Shown: positions 43,692 to 52,800, counted from the stretch's first letter. The stretch is 64,000 bases of DNA from Bradyrhizobium sp. ARR65 (GCF_000472385.1 NZ_AWZU01000042.1:143-64142); one strand, 5' to 3'. Notes: generated by a model not told the origin, from the sequence alone. Program-made: numbers and translations.

Positions 43692-44288
43692 TTACGCCCG
43701 TGCGCGCCTGACGCGCACGTAAAGCGCGCCCTCGCCGCCATGGCCGATATGCGCCTGCTCGAATCCTACCACGAGCGCGCGAAATTCCGGCAGGCTCAGC
43801 CAATGCGGCACCTGGCGGCGTAGCACGCCACGTTCGGACTCGCCGCCGGCCGCGGTGCCCTTGCCCGTGATCACCAGCACAAAGGTCAGTCCCTCATGAT
43901 GCGCGCGCTGGAGAAATCCCAGCAGCGCGCGATGGGCGCGGCTTTGCGTCATCCCGTGCAGGTCGAGCCGAGCATCGATTTCACTCATGCCCCGCGACAG
44001 CCTCGACCGTTCGCGACGGCCGAGCGGGGCCAGCGGTGGCACCGGCGGCCTCTTGCTGGGTTTGGCGATGGCAACAGAGGGCGGCGCTTTAGCCAGTGCC
44101 TTCGGACGAATGGTGGTGGGCGCCGGCGGAAGCTCGGCAGGTTGGGGCTTCGCCGGGCGGGATTTCTTCCGCAACGGCTTGACCTGGCTTGCGACGCTCT
44201 CCCATAGCGCGCGCTCCTCTTCGCTCAAGGCGCGCCTGCGGCGGGGTGCGGATAGATCCGCAATGGAAAAAGAGCCCGGACGTTTCAT
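43692..44288 (-). CDS. Smr (MutS2 C-terminal-like) domain protein
   Basis: The 198-residue protein has a basic, Pro/Ala-rich N-terminal half (about 30-95) and a Smr domain at the end with LDLHGMTQSRAHRALLGFL and VITGKGTAAGG. Such stand-alone Smr proteins are nucleases or ribosome-associated in some bacteria; the exact role is unknown here. Its ATG overlaps the mltA stop as ATGA, so it is the third gene of a Tim44-mltA-Smr operon. Confidence 0.9.
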   Translation of the reverse strand: MKRPGSFSIADLSAPRRRRALSEEERALWESVASQVKPLRKKSRPAKPQPAELPPAPTTIRPKALAKAPPSVAIAKPSKRPPVPPLAPLGRRERSRLSRGMSEIDARLDLHGMTQSRAHRALLGFLQRAHHEGLTFVLVITGKGTAAGGESERGVLRRQVPHWLSLPEFRALVVGFEQAHIGHGGEGALYVRVRRARA

Positions 44289-45874
44289 TGGCGATGAGAA
44301 CGCCTGAACTGATGCGGCCGCTCGGCAGCCGGAGCCTCTTGCGGCCGCGGCGCGGGCAGCGGCACGACTTGCGGAGCGGCGCCGGTCGCCTGCGCGACGG
44401 TCGAAGGCGCCACAGGCGCGATGGCCTTTTGATCCTGCGTCTGTTCCTTGATCTGATCCTTGGCTTGTTCTTTGACCTGCTCCTTTGCCGGTCCGTTCGG
44501 CTCATTCTTCGCCGCATTATTTTGCGGAAACAATTTCGCGATCTGCTCGGACGGTCGTGGGTCGGGCAACGGCATCTTGCGGCCGCGCGCGACCGGATCG
44601 AGACCCTTCGGCACCAGCATCACGAAGTGCATGTTGTGCCGCAGGCGGCCAGAGACCTTGCCGGCTTCGGCGCCGGCGCCGAAGTAGAGATCGGCGCGGG
44701 CGGGACCCACGATCGCCGAGCCGGTGTCCTGCGCGATCATCAGCCGATGAAACGGCGTCTTGGCCTGCGCGGATTCGATCGGCAGCTCGCCCTCGATGAA
44801 GAAGGGCGTGCCGTACACATGCAGCGCGCTGTCGACCGCAATCGACCGGCCCGGCGTCAGCGGCACGCCTTGCGCGCCGACCGGCTCGTCCTTGTCGGAA
44901 AGCTGCACTTCGCGGAAGAAAACGTAGGACCGGTTCTGCCGCCTCACGTCGTTCGCCGCCTCAGGATTCTGTTCCATCCATTCCCTGATCTTCTGCATCG
45001 ACATCTGTTCCCTAGGAATGATGCCGCGGTCGATCAGGACACGGCCGACAGCCGTGTAGGGATAACCGTTATGGGCGTCATAATTGATTCGGATGGTCGA
45101 GCCGTTCTCAAGATGAATCCGCGCCGACCCCTGGATCTGCGCGAACAGGAGATCGGTCTGATTCTTGAGCCAGCAGATCTCCAGCCCGCGGCCGGCGATA
45201 GCCCCGTCCTCGATCTGGGCGCGATCGTAATAGGGCACGAGCTTGCGGCGGCCGATCTTGCGGTAGACAGGACCCTTGTTGGGCAGGTTGGGAGCGTCCT
45301 GCGCATAACCGCGGACGAACAGGTTGGAGGGGCGGCGATAGACCGGCACGTTGTAGATATCGCTCTGCGTCCGCGAGCCCTCGAGCACCGGCTCGTAATA
45401 ACCGGTGACGAAACCATTGTCCTCGCCGAGCCGGGAGATCTGCAGCGGGATGAAATGCCGCTCGAAGAACAGCCGTGCGGTGGCAGGATCGGAAATCTCC
45501 GTCTCGCGGGCAAGCCGGCAGGGATCCCGAAGCGAACTCCCCAAAGCCTTATCATCCGCAAGAGTCGAATGCAGAGCCGCAATCGGCTTGCAACTCCTAC
45601 GAAAGGCCTTGTAGGCGGCGAGATGATCGTCCTCGTTCCAGCCGGCTATCTCGGCCCAGTTCAGGGGAACATATTGGCTGCCGGCGATCTCCAACGGAAA
45701 ATCCAGCCGCGGATAGGGCAGGTGGCGAACGGTGGGCGCGGGGGCGTGACGCGCCCGCCAGCTACGGGCTGCCCACGCGGCAAGCGGTATCAGCGACAAG
45801 GCCGCCGCGGTGATGCAGAACGCCGCGGCGTATCGCTTGAACCTGTTCGGGTCAGTGAGCGCTTCCCGTGCCAA
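44285..45874 (-). CDS. mltA: Murein transglycosylase A (MltA)
   Basis: The 529-residue enzyme cleaves peptidoglycan glycan strands, making 1,6-anhydro ends. It has the MltA core with GYYEPVLEGSR, and the 3D domain with IAQDTGSAIVGPARADLYFG that carries the catalytic Asp. It is anchored by an N-terminal hydrophobic helix (about residues 16-35) without a lipobox, unlike E. coli MltA. A Pro/Gln/Ala/Lys-rich tail follows the 3D domain. The TTG at 45872-45874, with GGAAG 5 bases upstream, is my best start; it overlaps the Tim44-like gene by 23 bases. Confidence 0.92.
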   Translation of the reverse strand: MAREALTDPNRFKRYAAAFCITAAALSLIPLAAWAARSWRARHAPAPTVRHLPYPRLDFPLEIAGSQYVPLNWAEIAGWNEDDHLAAYKAFRRSCKPIAALHSTLADDKALGSSLRDPCRLARETEISDPATARLFFERHFIPLQISRLGEDNGFVTGYYEPVLEGSRTQSDIYNVPVYRRPSNLFVRGYAQDAPNLPNKGPVYRKIGRRKLVPYYDRAQIEDGAIAGRGLEICWLKNQTDLLFAQIQGSARIHLENGSTIRINYDAHNGYPYTAVGRVLIDRGIIPREQMSMQKIREWMEQNPEAANDVRRQNRSYVFFREVQLSDKDEPVGAQGVPLTPGRSIAVDSALHVYGTPFFIEGELPIESAQAKTPFHRLMIAQDTGSAIVGPARADLYFGAGAEAGKVSGRLRHNMHFVMLVPKGLDPVARGRKMPLPDPRPSEQIAKLFPQNNAAKNEPNGPAKEQVKEQAKDQIKEQTQDQKAIAPVAPSTVAQATGAAPQVVPLPAPRPQEAPAAERPHQFRRSHRQ

Positions 45875-46556
45875 CCAGCTTCCAGTTTGGATCGCGTGAT
45901 GTGGTGTCGCGGGCAAAGGTCCAGATATCGGTGATATCGGCGACCTTGTCCGGATTGCCGTCGACAATCGTGCCGGCCTTGTCGCGCGTGACCGAGATCA
46001 TCTGCGAAACAAAGCGGACCGTGAGTTGCGCGACCCGGTCGCGCAGCTCGGCGCCGACCAGCTCTGCCTTGTCGATCGAAACGAAGCGAGTCTCGGTCTT
46101 TTGCTCGTGCTTCTCGCGGTCCTTGATGACCGTCTCGAAGCTGTCGTAGACCTCCGGCGACAAGAGATCGCGCAGCGCGCGGCGATCGCCGTTGGCGAAG
46201 GCGAGCACGATCATCTCGTAGGCGCTGCGGGCGCCCGACAGGAAATGCTTGGGATCGAACGAGGAGTCCTGCGCGGCAATGGCATCCAGCCCCTGCGCGA
46301 GCGTCGTGCCCGGTTCGGTCAGCCCCTTCCAGCGATCGGTCGGCGGCGTGACCTCCGCTGTCGGAATCGGCGGGGGTTGATCGATGACCTTCCCCGGCAT
46401 CGGAACCACGCCGCTATCGGGCGTCCCCGGCAGGGGATTACGCGCGGCGCGGTCGAACGGCGGCCGTTCGCTGCCGGTGCGCTGCCCCAGCACGTTGCGC
46501 AGCCGCAGGAAAATGAACACGGCCAACGCCAGGAAGATGATGGTATAAATATCCAC
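45852..46556 (-). CDS. Tim44/TimA-like domain protein
   Basis: The 234-residue protein has one N-terminal membrane helix (about residues 4-18, IYTIIFLALAVFIFLRLR), a Pro-rich linker and a Tim44-like C-terminal domain with FDPKHFLSGARSAYEMIVLAFANGDRRALRDLLSPEVYDSFE. The fold is related to the mitochondrial import motor protein Tim44; the bacterial role is unclear, and membrane-associated. It starts with GTG preceded by GAGG. It heads the mltA-Smr operon. Confidence 0.9.
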   Translation of the reverse strand: MDIYTIIFLALAVFIFLRLRNVLGQRTGSERPPFDRAARNPLPGTPDSGVVPMPGKVIDQPPPIPTAEVTPPTDRWKGLTEPGTTLAQGLDAIAAQDSSFDPKHFLSGARSAYEMIVLAFANGDRRALRDLLSPEVYDSFETVIKDREKHEQKTETRFVSIDKAELVGAELRDRVAQLTVRFVSQMISVTRDKAGTIVDGNPDKVADITDIWTFARDTTSRDPNWKLVGTGSAH

Positions 46557-46925
46557 GTCGCTTTCCTCGGTCCCATGCCGGCGGGGGGCCGGCCATGGAA
46601 GCGTTCCCTTTGATGGAACGGCTTAACACTACATCATTGTTTCAAGTCAGACGATGTAGGCACGAAATCTTGCCCGGCCAATGCGCGTTCGGTGAGGCGA
46701 ATTGTAGCGCGTTTTGCGGCCGAGGGGAAACCCGATCCTTGGCCGGAAATCGCGTATCTTCAATCATTTAGGACACAGGTTTGTGCGGCTGTCCGGCTCT
46801 TCCGACGCATGCCACGACTTAGGGCTAATGAGCGGCCTTTGTGGGCGGCATCCTTGTGGAGAGAGGCACGGCTATGTTAGCCACTCGCTCCAACAGAAGG
46901 CTTTTTTGCGCCAGGAGAGACTTTC
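46557..46925. other. Divergent gap between the Tim44-like gene and secB
   Basis: The 369 bases contain no convincing gene. One weak inverted repeat, CTACATC (46629-46635) against GATGTAG (46653-46659), could be an operator, and CCAGGAGAG gives the ribosome site of secB. Short open frames here lack codon bias and ribosome sites. Confidence 0.5.
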
Positions 46926-47417
46926 ATGACCAACGGCAACGGTGCCCCTTCCGCAGCGGGCGCTCCGCCCCAGCTCAACGTGCTGGCGCAATACACCAAG
47001 GACCTGTCCTTCGAGAATCCGAATGCGCCGTCGTCGCTGACGCCGCAGCCGACCCCGCCGCAGATCAACATCCAGATCAACGTCGGCGCCAACAACCTCG
47101 CCGAGAACGAATACGAGGTGACGCTTTCGGTCGAGGGCAAGGCGGAGACCGCCGGCAAGGTGATGTTCTCCTTCGAGCTGATCTATGCTGGCGTGTTCCG
47201 GATCGTGAATGTGCCGCCGGAAAACCTGCATCCGCTGATCATGATCGAATGTCCGCGGCTGTTGTTCCCGTTCGCGCGCGAAATCATCGCCACGTCCGTG
47301 CGCGATGGCGGTTTCCCGCCGCTGATGCTCGATCCCGTGGATTTCGTCGGGCTGTACCGCCAGAACATGGAACGCCAGGCCGCGGCCGCCCAGGCGGCTC
47401 AGGTCAAGCCGAGCTAA
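46926..47417 (+). CDS. secB: Protein-export chaperone SecB
   Basis: The 163-residue tetrameric chaperone keeps preproteins unfolded for SecA. It has the family core QLNVLAQYTKDLSFENPNAP, QINIQINVGANNLAENEYEV, FSFELIYAGVFRI and the C-terminal FPFAREIIATSVRDGGFPPLMLDPVDFVGLY. The ATG at 46926 is preceded by AGGAGAG. It is convergent with dnaQ. Confidence 0.98.
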   Translation: MTNGNGAPSAAGAPPQLNVLAQYTKDLSFENPNAPSSLTPQPTPPQINIQINVGANNLAENEYEVTLSVEGKAETAGKVMFSFELIYAGVFRIVNVPPENLHPLIMIECPRLLFPFAREIIATSVRDGGFPPLMLDPVDFVGLYRQNMERQAAAAQAAQVKPS

Positions 47418-47437
47418 AGGCGCGGTCGATCCAGTGT

Positions 47438-47460
47438 CACCTCTCCCCGCGGGAGAGGTG
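47438..47460. terminator. Perfect hairpin after secB
   Basis: CACCTCTCCC and GGGAGAGGTG form a 10-bp perfect stem around a 3-base CGC loop, 20 bases after the secB stop and before the convergent dnaQ. No U-tract is present, but a bidirectional terminator role is likely. The same palindrome is frequent between Bradyrhizobium genes. Confidence 0.55.
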
Positions 47461-47511
47461 GACCTTGATTGCGGCCACAGCGCAATCCAATCCCATCCAC
47501 GCGAGGCTGTT

Positions 47512-48240
47512 CTAACTCGCGGCCGCAGCCGGCGCTGTCTCTGCTATGGCCGGCAGGAAATCGTTCCAGATCGCCTTGTCGCCTAACGTCGCGATGAAGG
47601 CGCGGTGTGCTTCGCGATCGGCGTCGCTGACACGCGGCGCGAGCGGCACCAGGCGTTGCCGCCGCTGCGTATCGGCGGTCCCGCTGACGCGGATCTCGCG
47701 AGTATCGGTGGCCAGGATCAACGATGACTGCCGCGCCCCGATCAGATCGACGTAAACTTCTGCCAGAAGCTCGGCATCCAGCAGCGCACCGTGCTTGGTG
47801 CGGTGGGAGTTGTCGATCGCATAGCGCGAGCAGAGGTCGTCCAACCGGTTCGACACGCCCGGATGTTTGCGCCGCGCCAGAAGCAGCGTGTCCACCAAGC
47901 GTTCGCGCTGGATCGCCGGCAATTTCAGCCGGTCGAGCTCGGCATTGATGAAGCCGATGTCGAAAGAAGCGTTGTGGATGACCAGCGGCGCATCACCGAT
48001 GAACGCCAGGAACTCCTCCACTACCTCGGCAAACAGCGGCTTGTCCGCCAGGAACTCGTTGGTGAGGCCATGCACCGCCACCGCTTCGGCCGAGACCACA
48101 CGCTCCGGATTGATGTGCCGGTGGAAGGTCTGGCCGGTCGGCATACGGTTGAAAATCTCGACGCAGCCAATTTCAACCAGGCGGTCGCCGCGCAGGGGAT
48201 CAAGTCCGGTGGTTTCGGTATCGAGGACGATTTCACGCAT
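47512..48240 (-). CDS. dnaQ: DNA polymerase III epsilon subunit (3'-5' exonuclease)
   Basis: The 242-residue proofreading subunit has the DnaQ exonuclease motifs: ExoI LDTETTGLDP (Asp7, Glu9), ExoII VIHNASFDIGFINAEL, and ExoIII-epsilon HGALLDAELLAEVY. A C-terminal tail reaches into the polymerase. It is downstream of coaE on the minus strand (26 bases), an order common to alphaproteobacteria. Confidence 0.98.
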   Translation of the reverse strand: MREIVLDTETTGLDPLRGDRLVEIGCVEIFNRMPTGQTFHRHINPERVVSAEAVAVHGLTNEFLADKPLFAEVVEEFLAFIGDAPLVIHNASFDIGFINAELDRLKLPAIQRERLVDTLLLARRKHPGVSNRLDDLCSRYAIDNSHRTKHGALLDAELLAEVYVDLIGARQSSLILATDTREIRVSGTADTQRRQRLVPLAPRVSDADREAHRAFIATLGDKAIWNDFLPAIAETAPAAAAS

Positions 48241-48266
48241 GGATCGGACCGGAGGATAGCGCCGAA

Positions 48267-48866
48267 TCAGCAGCGCCGTCGCGGCATTTTAACAACCTCG
48301 GCCAGAATGTCCCGAATCTGCGCGCGGACCGGATCAAGTCCATGCGAGGTATCCACGACGAAGTCCGCGCGCCTGCGCTTCTCGGCGTCGGGCATCTGCC
48401 GCGCCAGAATGGAGTCCAGCTTCTCCTCGGTCATATTCTCCCGCGCCAGAATCCGCCGACGCTGGATTTCGGGCGAGGTCGTCACCACCACCACGGCATC
48501 GACGCGCTTCTCGCCGCCCGTCTCAAACAGCAGCGGCACATCCACAACGGCGACCGGTGCGCCGGCGCGCTCGGCGTCATCAAGGAATTTCTGGTGATGG
48601 CTACGCAGCATCGGATGCACGATCTCTTCCAGCCGCTTCATCGCCGCAGGATCATGCACCACCTTGGCGGAAAGCCGCGCGCGGTCGACCTTGCCATCGA
48701 CTGTCGTGCCCGGAAAAGCCGCCTCGATCGCCGGCGCCGCCTCGCCCTCATAGACTTTGTGCACGGTGGCATCGGCGTCGTACACGGGAACACCGGCCTC
48801 CGCGAATAGCTTTGCGGTGGTGGATTTCCCCATTCCGATCGAGCCGGTCAACCCCAGGATCAGCAT
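48267..48866 (-). CDS. coaE: Dephospho-CoA kinase
   Basis: The 199-residue kinase carries out the last step of coenzyme A synthesis. The P-loop is GLTGSIGMGKSTTAKLF, followed by DADATVHKVYEGEA and VDVPLLFETGGE. The ATG at 48866 begins exactly at LILGLTGS, so longer upstream frames are rejected. It lies between maf and dnaQ; aroE, often in this place in other alphaproteobacteria, is not present. Confidence 0.97.
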   Translation of the reverse strand: MLILGLTGSIGMGKSTTAKLFAEAGVPVYDADATVHKVYEGEAAPAIEAAFPGTTVDGKVDRARLSAKVVHDPAAMKRLEEIVHPMLRSHHQKFLDDAERAGAPVAVVDVPLLFETGGEKRVDAVVVVTTSPEIQRRRILARENMTEEKLDSILARQMPDAEKRRRADFVVDTSHGLDPVRAQIRDILAEVVKMPRRRC

Positions 48867-48897
48867 CAAACGCTCTTTCGCGTGATATCGGGGGCTC

Positions 48898-49506
48898 TCA
48901 TAGCGCGAGCAAATGCTGGCTGCGCAGAAAATTGAGCAGCGGCAGAAGCGGCAAGCCGAGAATGGTGAAGTGATCGCCTTCGATGCGCTCGAACAGATGC
49001 ACGCCAAGGCCCTCGAGCTGATAGGCGCCGACGCTTGAGGTTACTCCGTCACCAGCCTCATCGAGATAAGCGGCAATCTCAGCTTTACTGAGCGGCCGCA
49101 TCGTCATCCGCGCCACGGCTATGGTCTCGAACAATATCTTGCCCGCGCGCGCGAGGGCCACGGCAGAGTGCAGTTCGTGAACGCGGCCGGCCAGCGCGTG
49201 CAATTGCTCGGCGGCCTCAAGGCGACCGGCGGGCTTGGTGAAGAGCGTCTCCCCGACTGCTAGCGTTTGATCGGCGCCGATCACATATCTGTCCACTTCG
49301 AACATCGAGACCGCGAGCGCCTTCTCGCGCGCCAGAAACGCAGCGATCTCGCCGGGCCCGGCAAGTGCTGCGCTTTGCTGAACCGCACGTTCGTCGATAT
49401 TGGCAGGAATCGCCTCGAACTCGATTCCCGTGTTGCCGAGCAGCGCCTGCCGGGCGTGGCTTTGCGAAGCAAGGATGAGGGGAGTGGTCCCACGCCAAAT
49501 TGTCAT
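48898..49506 (-). CDS. maf: Maf-family nucleotide pyrophosphatase
   Basis: The 202-residue enzyme of the Maf/HAM1 fold hydrolyses non-canonical nucleoside triphosphates (dTTP/UTP or m7GTP). It has LILASQSHARQALL (the S-x-S-x-R-type motif), then VIGADQTL and the C-terminal FERIEGDHFTILGLPL. GAGG lies 6 bases before the ATG at 49506, chosen against a GTG four codons upstream. coaE is 31 bases away. Confidence 0.93.
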   Translation of the reverse strand: MTIWRGTTPLILASQSHARQALLGNTGIEFEAIPANIDERAVQQSAALAGPGEIAAFLAREKALAVSMFEVDRYVIGADQTLAVGETLFTKPAGRLEAAEQLHALAGRVHELHSAVALARAGKILFETIAVARMTMRPLSKAEIAAYLDEAGDGVTSSVGAYQLEGLGVHLFERIEGDHFTILGLPLLPLLNFLRSQHLLAL

Positions 49507-49514
49507 CGCCGGCC

Positions 49515-50354
49515 TCACTCCGCAAGCCGCTGCCGGTGCCGATCAGAGTACAGCTTGAGCACCGCGGCCGCCGTTTCCTCGATCGATCGGCGCGTCACGT
49601 CGAGCTGCGGCCAGTTGAACCTTGCGCTCAGCTTGCGGGCATAGGCTACCTCGTCGGTCACGGCCTGCCGATCGATATAGTCCTCGCTGCTCGGACCCGC
49701 GCCCATGCTGAGCAGACGGTTTTGCCGCACCTGGATCAGCCGCTCAGGCGTCGCATGCAAACTCACCACCAACGGTTTTGTCAGCGTCTCGAGCTGGTGC
49801 GGGATCGGGATGCCCGGAACCAGCGGGACATTGGCGGTGCGGATGCCGCGATTGGCGAGATAGATCGAGGTCGGCGTTTTGGACGTGCGGGATACGCCGA
49901 CGAGGACAACGTCGGCCTCCTCCAATCCTTCGACGTGCTGGCCGTCGTCATGCATCATGGTGTAGTTGAGGGCGTCGATGCGCTTGAAATATTCGGCATT
50001 CAGCACGTGCTGGGCGCCGACCCGGCCGGCGGTCGCGGCGCCGAGATAGGCCTCGAACAACTGCATCACAGGACCGATGATCGACAGGCTCGGAACATTG
50101 ATTTCCTTGCACTTGGATTCCAGCCGGCTGACCAGATCCTTCTCCAGAAGCGTGAAGAGGACGATGCCGGGCGATTCCTCGATCTCGTCCAGCACCCGAT
50201 CGAGCTGCTTCTGACTACGCACCAACGGATAGACGTGTTCCACCGGCGTCACATTGGCGTATTGCGCGGCGACCGCGCGCGCCACCGTGATCAGGGTTTC
50301 ACCGGTCGAGTCGGACACCAGATGAAGATGGAAGTAGTTGCCTGTGGTGGGCAC
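49515..50354 (-). CDS. Pyruvate, phosphate dikinase regulatory protein (DUF299)
   Basis: The 279-residue bifunctional kinase/pyrophosphorylase switches PPDK on and off by phosphorylating a threonine with ADP. It shows the family start FHLHLVSDSTGETL, the P-loop GVSRTSKTPTSIYLANRG, and DDGQHVEGLEEADVVLVG. It starts with GTG at 50352-50354. It precedes maf by 9 bases and faces the putative origin region. In Caulobacter and Rickettsia a similar gene group flanks the origin on this side. Confidence 0.93.
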   Translation of the reverse strand: MPTTGNYFHLHLVSDSTGETLITVARAVAAQYANVTPVEHVYPLVRSQKQLDRVLDEIEESPGIVLFTLLEKDLVSRLESKCKEINVPSLSIIGPVMQLFEAYLGAATAGRVGAQHVLNAEYFKRIDALNYTMMHDDGQHVEGLEEADVVLVGVSRTSKTPTSIYLANRGIRTANVPLVPGIPIPHQLETLTKPLVVSLHATPERLIQVRQNRLLSMGAGPSSEDYIDRQAVTDEVAYARKLSARFNWPQLDVTRRSIEETAAAVLKLYSDRHRQRLAE

Positions 50355-50800
50355 TGCGCTCTCTTAACTTCTGTGGATCGCTGTGGAGGTTATCCGAGTC
50401 AAGTGCTGCGCCTTCGCAAGCAGCGGACAACCCGAATTGTTCTTCACATCGCCTTGCCAAAGGACAAGTCGCCTTGATCGGCGCAATGATAGTGGGGTTA
50501 TGTGGACTTGTCTCTGCATAAGGTGCCGACAAGGGGCAGCAAACGCCTGATGCCAGTGCAATTATCCCGCCGTGCGCCGGTCGGCTCGAGAATGTTGAGG
50601 GATGTGAACAAACCTCCGGGAATTGCGGAATGGCGTTGCGTGAGTCCAATCCACCGTCACCTAAGACTCAAACCTTAAGATTCTAAAATTTTTTGGTTTA
50701 GGGGCGCCGTGCTTGCGGATATGTCTCACTCCCAGACGGGCAGGCGCTTGCGGCAAGGTCGCGGGCCAGTTGATGCAGCGGTGAAAGAGCGAGGTGTTCG
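50355..50800. other. Putative chromosomal replication origin (oriC)
   Basis: This 446-base divergent gap has four GANTC sites (50396-50400, 50642-50646, 50665-50669, 50679-50683), three of them in 42 bases; GANTC is the CcrM methylation site that clusters in alphaproteobacterial origins. A 20% GC tract at 50671-50700 could unwind. DnaA-box-like 9-mers matching TTATCCACA at 7 of 9 positions occur at 50372-50380 and 50603-50611 (minus) and 50440-50448 (plus), with TTATCC half-boxes at 50390 and 50562. The flanking genes match the origin context known in this class. No experimental support, and DnaA boxes are weak. Confidence 0.6.
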
Positions 50801-51223
50801 ATGTATGAGTGGATCAAGGCGCTCCACGTCATTGCCGTCATCTCATGGATGGCGGGCATGCTCTATCTGCCGCGGCTGTTCGTCTATCATTGTGAGGCCG
50901 AGAAGGGGTCCAAGCAGTCCGAAACCTTCAAGGTGATGGAACGGCGGTTGATGCGGGCGATCATCAATCCGGCCATGATCGTCACTTGGCTTGCTGGCCT
51001 TTATCTGGTCTGGGCCGGACATTGGTATCTATCGGGTTGGTTTCACGCAAAGTTGCTGCTGGTTTTGGTCATGTCGTCTGTGCACGGCTTCTTCTCGCGC
51101 TGGCGCAGGGATTTCGAGGCCGACCGGAATACCCGCAGCCAAAAATTCTATCGTATTATCAATGAAGTGCCGACCGTGCTGATGATCTTCATCGTCATCC
51201 TGGTGGTCGTGAAGCCGTTTTGA
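50801..51223 (+). CDS. hemJ: Protoporphyrinogen oxidase HemJ
   Basis: The 140-residue membrane protein has four hydrophobic helices and the HemJ motifs YEWIKALHVIAVISWMAGMLYLPRLFVYH (His9 conserved) and WFHAKLLLVLVMSSVHG. It oxidises protoporphyrinogen IX in heme synthesis in bacteria lacking HemG/HemY. A GAGCGAGGTG site precedes the ATG. rho follows 251 bases downstream. hemE, which often lies next to this gene at alphaproteobacterial origins, is absent here. Confidence 0.95.
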   Translation: MYEWIKALHVIAVISWMAGMLYLPRLFVYHCEAEKGSKQSETFKVMERRLMRAIINPAMIVTWLAGLYLVWAGHWYLSGWFHAKLLLVLVMSSVHGFFSRWRRDFEADRNTRSQKFYRIINEVPTVLMIFIVILVVVKPF

Positions 51224-51474
51224 TGGGCAGGTCGGCGCATCATTCGATCATCTCGCCTGCTTGCGGAACGCCGGCCGATTTTCTATATTGTGCTTATCCC
51301 ACCCAACGCAGGCGGATGCGGTCGCGTCCCGGTCTAGGCCGGCCGCCGCATCAGGTTTGAAGCCTAACCGGCGCTTTCCTCAGCTACAGACCTGCGGACC
51401 TTTGCTCTTGGCGTCCGCTTTTCTCGAAGCCCCTTGCACTCCCCTCCGTAAAAATACTCCACAGGACTACCCCA

Positions 51475-52740
51475 ATGCGGGAAATCAAACTCCAGGACCT
51501 CAAATCGAAATCGCCGGCCGAGCTGGTCTCGTTCGCGGAAGAAAACGGGGTCGAAAATGCCAGCACCATGCGCAAGCAGGAGCTGATGTTCGCCATTCTC
51601 AAGCAGCTCGCGATCCAGGAAATCGACATCATCGGCGAGGGCGTCGTCGAGGTCTTGTCCGACGGATTCGGGTTCCTCCGCTCACCCGACGCCAATTATT
51701 TGCCGGGGCCGGACGACATCTATGTTTCGCCGTCCCAGATTCGTCGTTTCGGACTGCGCACAGGCGACACCATCGAAGGCCATATCCGCAGCCCGAAGGA
51801 AGGCGAGCGCTATTTCGCGCTGCTCAAGGTCAACACCCTCAATTTCGAGGACCCGGAAAAATCCAAGCACAAGGTCAATTTCGACAATCTGACGCCGCTG
51901 TTCCCCAACCAGCGGTTCCGGATGGAGATTGACGACCCCACCAGGAAAGATCTTTCCGCGCGGGTGATCGATATCGTCGCGCCGATCGGCAAGGGCCAGC
52001 GCGCCTTGATCGTCGCACCGCCGCGCACCGGCAAGACAGTGCTGATGCAGAACATCGCGCACTCGATCACGCATAACCACCCCGAGTGCTATCTGATCGT
52101 GCTTCTGATCGACGAGCGGCCGGAGGAAGTCACCGACATGCAGCGCTCGGTGAAAGGAGAGGTCGTTTCCTCGACTTTCGACGAGCCGGCAGCCCGCCAC
52201 GTCCAGGTCGCCGAGATGGTGATCGAGAAGGCCAAGCGGCTGGTCGAACATGGCCGCGACGTCGTGATCCTCCTGGACTCAATTACCCGCTTGGGTCGCG
52301 CCTACAACACGGTGGTGCCGTCATCCGGCAAGGTGCTGACCGGCGGTGTCGACGCCAACGCGCTGCAGCGGCCAAAGCGTTTCTTCGGCGCGGCGCGCAA
52401 TATTGAGGAGGGTGGTTCGCTCACCATCATCGCGACCGCCCTGGTGGATACCGGCAGCCGTATGGACGAAGTGATCTTCGAAGAGTTCAAGGGCACCGGT
52501 AACTCGGAACTGATCCTCGACCGCAAGGTTTCGGACAAGCGGACCTTCCCGGCGATCGATATTTCGCGCTCGGGCACCCGCAAGGAGGAGCTGATCACAG
52601 ATTCGCAGGTCCTGAAGAAGATGTATGTGCTGCGCCGGATCCTCAACCCGATGGGCACGATGGATGCGATCGACTTCCTGCTCGACAAGCTGCGCAACAC
52701 CAAGAACAACGCCGAGTTCTTTGAGTCGATGAATACCTGA
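51475..52740 (+). CDS. rho: Transcription termination factor Rho
   Basis: The 421-residue hexameric RNA helicase has the N-terminal RNA-binding domain with GFGFLRSPDANYLPGPDDIYVS, Walker A APPRTGKTVLMQNIAHSI, Walker B VVILLDSITRLGRAYN, and the R-loop/Q-loop blocks with NSELILDRKVSDKR. The leader is 251 bases, long enough for autoregulation as seen in other bacteria; no hairpin there was identified. A strong intrinsic terminator follows. Confidence 0.99.
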   Translation: MREIKLQDLKSKSPAELVSFAEENGVENASTMRKQELMFAILKQLAIQEIDIIGEGVVEVLSDGFGFLRSPDANYLPGPDDIYVSPSQIRRFGLRTGDTIEGHIRSPKEGERYFALLKVNTLNFEDPEKSKHKVNFDNLTPLFPNQRFRMEIDDPTRKDLSARVIDIVAPIGKGQRALIVAPPRTGKTVLMQNIAHSITHNHPECYLIVLLIDERPEEVTDMQRSVKGEVVSSTFDEPAARHVQVAEMVIEKAKRLVEHGRDVVILLDSITRLGRAYNTVVPSSGKVLTGGVDANALQRPKRFFGAARNIEEGGSLTIIATALVDTGSRMDEVIFEEFKGTGNSELILDRKVSDKRTFPAIDISRSGTRKEELITDSQVLKKMYVLRRILNPMGTMDAIDFLLDKLRNTKNNAEFFESMNT

Positions 52741-52764
52741 GAAGTCGCAACTAGGGTTGAGAGA

Positions 52765-52800
52765 GGGCGCTCGGGCAAACGGGCGCCCTTCTTTATTTTA
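52765..52800 (+). terminator. Intrinsic terminator of rho
   Basis: GGGCGCTCG (52765-52773) pairs with CGGGCGCCC (52780-52788), 9 bp with one G-U wobble and a 6-base loop GGCAAA, followed at once by TTCTTTATTTTA. It lies 25 bases after the rho stop and is the clearest intrinsic terminator in the window. Confidence 0.9.

Noticed and set aside
44189..45934. A 581-codon plus-strand frame opposite mltA
   Set aside because: Mirror frame; Arg/Gly/Leu-rich with no domain.
46629..46659. Inverted repeat CTACATC/GATGTAG before secB as an operator
   Set aside because: Only 7 bases per arm with a 17-base loop; it can easily arise by chance and has no matching regulator.
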